64,000 bases of DNA, from NCBI RefSeq assembly GCF_030731045.1, contig NZ_JAVALS010000002.1:186001-250000 (forward strand), given 5' to 3'. Within the stretch, counting starts at the first letter, position 1. Every line of letters starts with the position of its first letter. A program made the position numbers and the translations under genes. This document shows positions 61,074 through 64,000 of the stretch, in pieces. The notes under the pieces are model-generated. The model was not told the origin of the DNA. It did no database searches and saw only the letters and a list, made by a program, of their open reading frames with translations. The DNA is from Arthrobacter horti (GTDB taxonomy: Bacteria; Actinomycetota; Actinomycetes; Actinomycetales; Micrococcaceae).

Positions 61074-62048
61074 TCAGCCGTCCAGGCGCTCGTGCCAGGC
61101 CTGCAGGAAGGCCAGGCCGGCCTGGTCGTTGATCACGTCATTGCCAAGACCCACGTGCACCGAGGTGAGGATGTGGTACGGCTTCTCCGGCAACTCGTCG
61201 GCCGGGCGGACATCCACATGCGCCACCGCATGCCCCTGTGCCTCCAGCCAGTCGGCCATGGCGTAGTCCGTGCCGGAGTCGCCCACGGTGCGCCACTGCT
61301 CCGGCTCCAGACCCCGCTCCTGCAGCCACGTCAATGCGCGCCAGGCGCCCAGGTCCTTGCCCAGCCGGGCGTGTTCGATGTCCGTGGAGATGATCGTGGG
61401 ATCGACCAGGAAGTGGCCGGCGGCCGGGTCCTTGATCCCGCTGGCCTGCTCGGGGGCATCGGAACGGATGATGCCCCGCATGGCGTGGGCCGGCATGAGG
61501 GACAAAGCGTCCGCGTCGAAGAGGGGCTGCTGCGCCAGGTAGTCGGCACTGAGCGTGCCGACGTGCTGTTCCACGGACACCATGGCCAGCTTGGTCTCGT
61601 CGAAGAACATCCACTCCGAGTACTTGCGGGCCACCAGCTCCCGGATCGCGGCGGCGTAGCTGCGGGGCGTGGTGAAGCGCTGGTCCACCTGGACCTCGGA
61701 GGACCCGCCGGCGCCGAAGGTGAACCACGTGGCGCCCTTCTCGCAGATGGCCAGGAACTCCAGGCCCGGGGCGATGCCCGTTGCCAGCATGGGCTCCACC
61801 ACCTGGCGGATCATGAACTCCGCGGAACGGCCGGTGTTGAAGATGACCGGCACCCCGCGGGAGGCCAGCCAGAGCAGCTCCGCGATGACCTGGTCCTGGA
61901 CGGAGCGGGTGACGGGGCTGGCGATAGGGCCGTCCACGTCCAGCAGGAGCGCCAGGGGCGGCTGCGGGCCGTCCCCGGGCTCCACCGGCACGGTGGCCTG
62001 GCGCTTGGCGGGCGTGGTGGGGACGCTGCTCTCGCTCATGGGATCCAT
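61074..62048 (-). CDS. HAD-superfamily hydrolase (Cof/MPGP-like)
   Basis: 324 residues. Motif I LALLLDVDGPIASPVTRSVQ, motif II VIFNTGRSAEF, a large C2-type cap, and motif IV RTVGDSGTDYAMADWLEAQG. Resembles sugar-phosphate or phosphomannomutase-type HAD proteins. Substrate unknown. ATG 62048 or 62039 (MSESSVP) could be the start; neither has a strong ribosome site. Confidence 0.85.
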   Translation of the reverse strand: MDPMSESSVPTTPAKRQATVPVEPGDGPQPPLALLLDVDGPIASPVTRSVQDQVIAELLWLASRGVPVIFNTGRSAEFMIRQVVEPMLATGIAPGLEFLAICEKGATWFTFGAGGSSEVQVDQRFTTPRSYAAAIRELVARKYSEWMFFDETKLAMVSVEQHVGTLSADYLAQQPLFDADALSLMPAHAMRGIIRSDAPEQASGIKDPAAGHFLVDPTIISTDIEHARLGKDLGAWRALTWLQERGLEPEQWRTVGDSGTDYAMADWLEAQGHAVAHVDVRPADELPEKPYHILTSVHVGLGNDVINDQAGLAFLQAWHERLDG

Positions 62049-62145
62049 TCAACACCGGGCCGCGGAACACCGTCCAAATGATCACTGTTTCGCTACGAAG
62101 GCCCTGGCCCGCGGCGAGCCGATTCCTCCCGATGTGAAAGCCGCC

Positions 62146-62151
62146 TACGCT
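62146..62151 (+). promoter_or_regulatory. -10 box TACGCT of leaderless operon
   Basis: TACGCT ends 6 bases before GTG 62158. Confidence 0.5.
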
Positions 62152-62157
62152 TGCCTG

Positions 62158-62457
62158 GTGATCTTCAAAGCTGTCGGAGAAGGACGTCCGTACCCCGAGC
62201 ACGGGCACAACTCGCCCCGGGACTGGGCCTCGCTGCCGCCACGCCCCGTCCGTCTCGACGAGCTGGTCACCACCAAGCGGACCCTGGACCTGGAAGCCCT
62301 CCTGGCCGAGGATTCCACGTTCTTCGGCGATCTCTTCCCCCACGTGGTGGAGTACAAGGGCGTGAAATACCTGGAGGACGGGCTGCACCGCGCCGTCCGC
62401 ACGGCACTGCACCAGCGGACGGCCATCCACGCCCGCGTCCTGGTCATCGAGGACTGA
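62158..62457 (+). CDS. VapB-like small protein without a toxin partner
   Basis: 99 residues. The pattern FKAVGEGRPYPEHGH, RPVRLDELVTTKRTLDLEAL and LEDGLHRAVRTALHQRTAIH is a conserved actinobacterial family that I recall being labelled as a VapB-type antitoxin. No PIN-domain gene follows; instead a LytR_C gene starts 3 bases later. The function is open; a housekeeping role is as likely as an antitoxin. GTG 62158 is supported by the -10 spacing. Confidence 0.75.
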   Translation: MIFKAVGEGRPYPEHGHNSPRDWASLPPRPVRLDELVTTKRTLDLEALLAEDSTFFGDLFPHVVEYKGVKYLEDGLHRAVRTALHQRTAIHARVLVIED

Positions 62458-62460
62458 TCC

Positions 62461-63102
62461 GTGAAGGACCGGGACCCCGAGTGGCTGCATGGCAGCCATG
62501 TGGTGTCCGGCCGCGAGCTTGAGGAGACCTTCAGTCCCGAGCTCGACGACGCCGCCCAGGGCCGCCGTTTCCGGCTGCGGCTGAGGCATGCCGTGGTCCT
62601 GGTCCTCCTGCTGATCCTGATCGTGGGCGGGATCGGCGCGGTGTTCTCGATCCAGATGGGCCTGCTGGTCCTTCCACAGGCGACGTCATCGCCGACGCCC
62701 ACCTCACTGTGTCCGGCCGAGCCCCTGACCCCGCTGGCGCCGGCCTCCGTGAAGGTCAATGTCTACAACGCCACCACCGCCGCGGGCCTGGCCGCCGGGG
62801 TGTCCGATGAGCTGAAGGCGCGCAAATTCGTGGTGGGCACGGTGGACAACACCACCATGAACCTCAAGGGCCCGGTGGCGGTCATCTCCGGTGCGGACGG
62901 GCATGCCGCGGCGCTCGCCGTCCAGCGTCAGTTCCCCGGTGCGGACTACTACCAGGACACCCGGACGGACGGGAGCGTGGATGTGATCCTCCTGCCGGGG
63001 TACAAGGAGATGGCCGAGGCAGGGAAGGTGTCCCAGGCTCCCGGTGCGTTGCTGTGCCCCCGCGGGACGGCCACGGCGTCGCCATCGGCGAGCGGCCGCT
63101 GA
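62461..63102 (+). CDS. LytR_C domain membrane protein
   Basis: 213 residues: cytoplasmic head of about 45, one membrane helix (AVVLVLLLILIVGGIGAVF), Ser/Pro/Thr linker and a LytR_C domain (VKVNVYNATTAAGLAAGVSD, VAVISGADGHAAALAVQRQF, DVILLPGYKE). LytR_C domains accompany cell-wall glycopolymer ligases. It starts 3 bases after the preceding stop, so one operon. Two cysteines flank the domain. Confidence 0.88.
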   Translation: MKDRDPEWLHGSHVVSGRELEETFSPELDDAAQGRRFRLRLRHAVVLVLLLILIVGGIGAVFSIQMGLLVLPQATSSPTPTSLCPAEPLTPLAPASVKVNVYNATTAAGLAAGVSDELKARKFVVGTVDNTTMNLKGPVAVISGADGHAAALAVQRQFPGADYYQDTRTDGSVDVILLPGYKEMAEAGKVSQAPGALLCPRGTATASPSASGR

Positions 63103-63105
63103 GTC

Positions 63106-63759
63106 TCAGTCCGCCTGTGGGGGTACGACGACGACCGGCCGGCCGGCGTCGTCGAATCCCGCGCCCGCGCCGCTGGCGATGAAGCGGACCGTCGCGGCGA
63201 TCTGCGCCTCCAGCTCGGGTGAGCCGGGCTCGTGCGACTTCACGCGAGACGCGGTGGAGGAGAGGGTGCCGAGGATCAGGCGGGCCAGGGCGTCCACGTC
63301 GCCCCGGGGCAGGAAGCCCTGTGCCATGCCGTTCCTCAGGATCTGCTGCAGCAGGCTGTTGAGTTCGCCCACGTGGTCCGCCAGCCGTGCGAAGGACTTC
63401 GCCGAGAGCACGGCGGCCATGGCCGGTCCCGGGGGCAGGTGGCGGCGGGTGAGGTCCTCCACCTGCGCCCGGATGTAGAGGGACAGCTGGTCCACTGGAT
63501 TGTCCAGGGCGCCCAGGCCCTCGCGCAGCTCACCGACGAACTTCTCCGTCTCCGTCAGCGCGTAGGAGACCAGGAGCTCCTCCATGTCCGCGTAGTAGTT
63601 GTACACGGCGGTGCGGCCGATCCCCGCGTGACGGGCCACGTCCGTCATGGTCAGACCGGGGAGCCCCTGGGTGAAGAGGAGCTCGCCGAACGCGGTGAGG
63701 ATCCTCCGCTGGGTCTCGGCACGCTGGGCCACGTTGCTGGCCGCGGAGATTTTGGGCAT
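63106..63759 (-). CDS. TetR-family repressor
   Basis: 217 residues. Helix-turn-helix in GLPGLTMTDVARHAGIGRTA then VYNYYADMEELL, and an all-helical ligand domain. ATG 63759 has TAAAGT 6 bases upstream and a palindrome over it. No obvious target except itself; it is tail-to-tail with the LytR_C gene and the next gene is a DsbA-family protein in the same direction. Confidence 0.92.
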   Translation of the reverse strand: MPKISAASNVAQRAETQRRILTAFGELLFTQGLPGLTMTDVARHAGIGRTAVYNYYADMEELLVSYALTETEKFVGELREGLGALDNPVDQLSLYIRAQVEDLTRRHLPPGPAMAAVLSAKSFARLADHVGELNSLLQQILRNGMAQGFLPRGDVDALARLILGTLSSTASRVKSHEPGSPELEAQIAATVRFIASGAGAGFDDAGRPVVVVPPQAD

Positions 63760-63762
63760 GGA

Positions 63763-63783
63763 GACACTTTACCGGATAGTGTC
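63763..63783 (-). promoter_or_regulatory. TetR operator and -10 box
   Basis: GACACT (63763-63768) and AGTGTC (63778-63783) form an inverted repeat around the -10 TAAAGT (63766-63771, minus strand). This is the expected autorepression site. Confidence 0.6.
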
Positions 63784-63798
63784 ACCAAATGGGAGTGC

Positions 63799-64000
63799 TC
63801 AGCAGCCGTCCGGGCCGCAGGCCTCTCCGTTCAGCCCCGCATCGGCTCCGCCGGTGCCGACGGCGACCGGTGTCAGGAGGGGGTGGCTCTCCTGCCAGAC
63901 CTCGTTCAGGACCTGGGTGAAGGTCTCGCTCGCCTGTGCGCCGGAGACGCCGTACTTGCGGTCGAAGACGAAGAACGGCACGCCGCTCACGCCCAGTGCG
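63799..64000 (-). CDS. DsbA-family oxidoreductase, FrnE-like (C-terminal part)
   Basis: Only the last 66 residues or so are in the window; the start is beyond the right edge. The segment [17 protein letters not shown] with cis-Pro is typical of FrnE-like thiol-disulfide proteins, and the C-terminus EACGPDGC carries a further Cys pair. It precedes the TetR gene on the same strand. Confidence 0.85.
   Translation of the reverse strand, partial: ALGVSGVPFFVFDRKYGVSGAQASETFTQVLNEVWQESHPLLTPVAVGTGGADAGLNGEACGPDGC

Overview
The window is high-GC DNA (strong G/C third-position bias, frequent GTG starts) from an actinobacterium. Gene content and order (ffs-dnaX-recR next to tRNA-Ser, purS-purQ-purL, fba followed by a DUF3151 gene, pyrE, nadE, lysC, NgcEFG-type ABC transporter without its own ATPase) fit the Micrococcaceae, Arthrobacter in the broad sense. 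This placement is inference from gene families. About 66 genes are supported, densely packed on both strands, with one tRNA, one SRP RNA, no rRNA, no CRISPR array and no recognisable IS or prophage.

Layout. 1-4.1 kb: partial lipoprotein, old yellow enzyme, small membrane protein, a HigBA-like toxin-antitoxin pair and an orphan. 4.3-8.2 kb: a two-component system (with a translationally coupled unknown protein) divergent from a secreted GlcG/HbpS-type haem-binding protein and an ankyrin lipoprotein; this resembles Streptomyces SenS-SenR-HbpS. 8.2-11.9 kb: LacI repressor, C45 acyltransferase-like hydrolase and MHS transporter sharing a LacI-type operator. 12-13.9 kb: two crotonases. 13.9-18 kb: TenA, a TetR-SDR-oxidoreductase operon, nadE. 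18-25.3 kb: MFS exporter, pyrE, phosphoribosyltransferase, HAD phosphatase, SpoU methylase, fba and DUF3151. 25.3-29.6 kb: acyl-CoA ligase, then a four-gene SipW-like signal peptidase locus with its apparent substrates. 29.7-36 kb: purA, small genes, a candidate C-rich-loop sRNA, and an amino-sugar ABC importer. 36.1-37.2 kb: a DUF559-type nuclease gene bracketed by two copies of a long palindrome. 37.3-41.2 kb: purine genes. 41.4-46.7 kb: a large subtilase with two SSI-family inhibitor-like genes nearby, one lacking all cysteines. 46.7-55.5 kb: OhrR-like regulator, two paralogous small proteins, lysC, ABC transporter, recR, dnaX, ffs and tRNA-Ser. 55.6-64 kb: NCS1 permease with XRE-cupin regulator, M23 peptidase, glutathione peroxidase, HAD protein, LytR_C protein, TetR and a partial DsbA-family gene.

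Two cross-cutting signals stand out. First, intergenic spaces hold long near-perfect palindromes (16-33 bp arms), two of which occur in two copies. Second, about eighteen genes have a TANNNT-like box exactly 6-7 bases before the ATG or GTG, as expected of leaderless transcripts; I used this to choose several starts.
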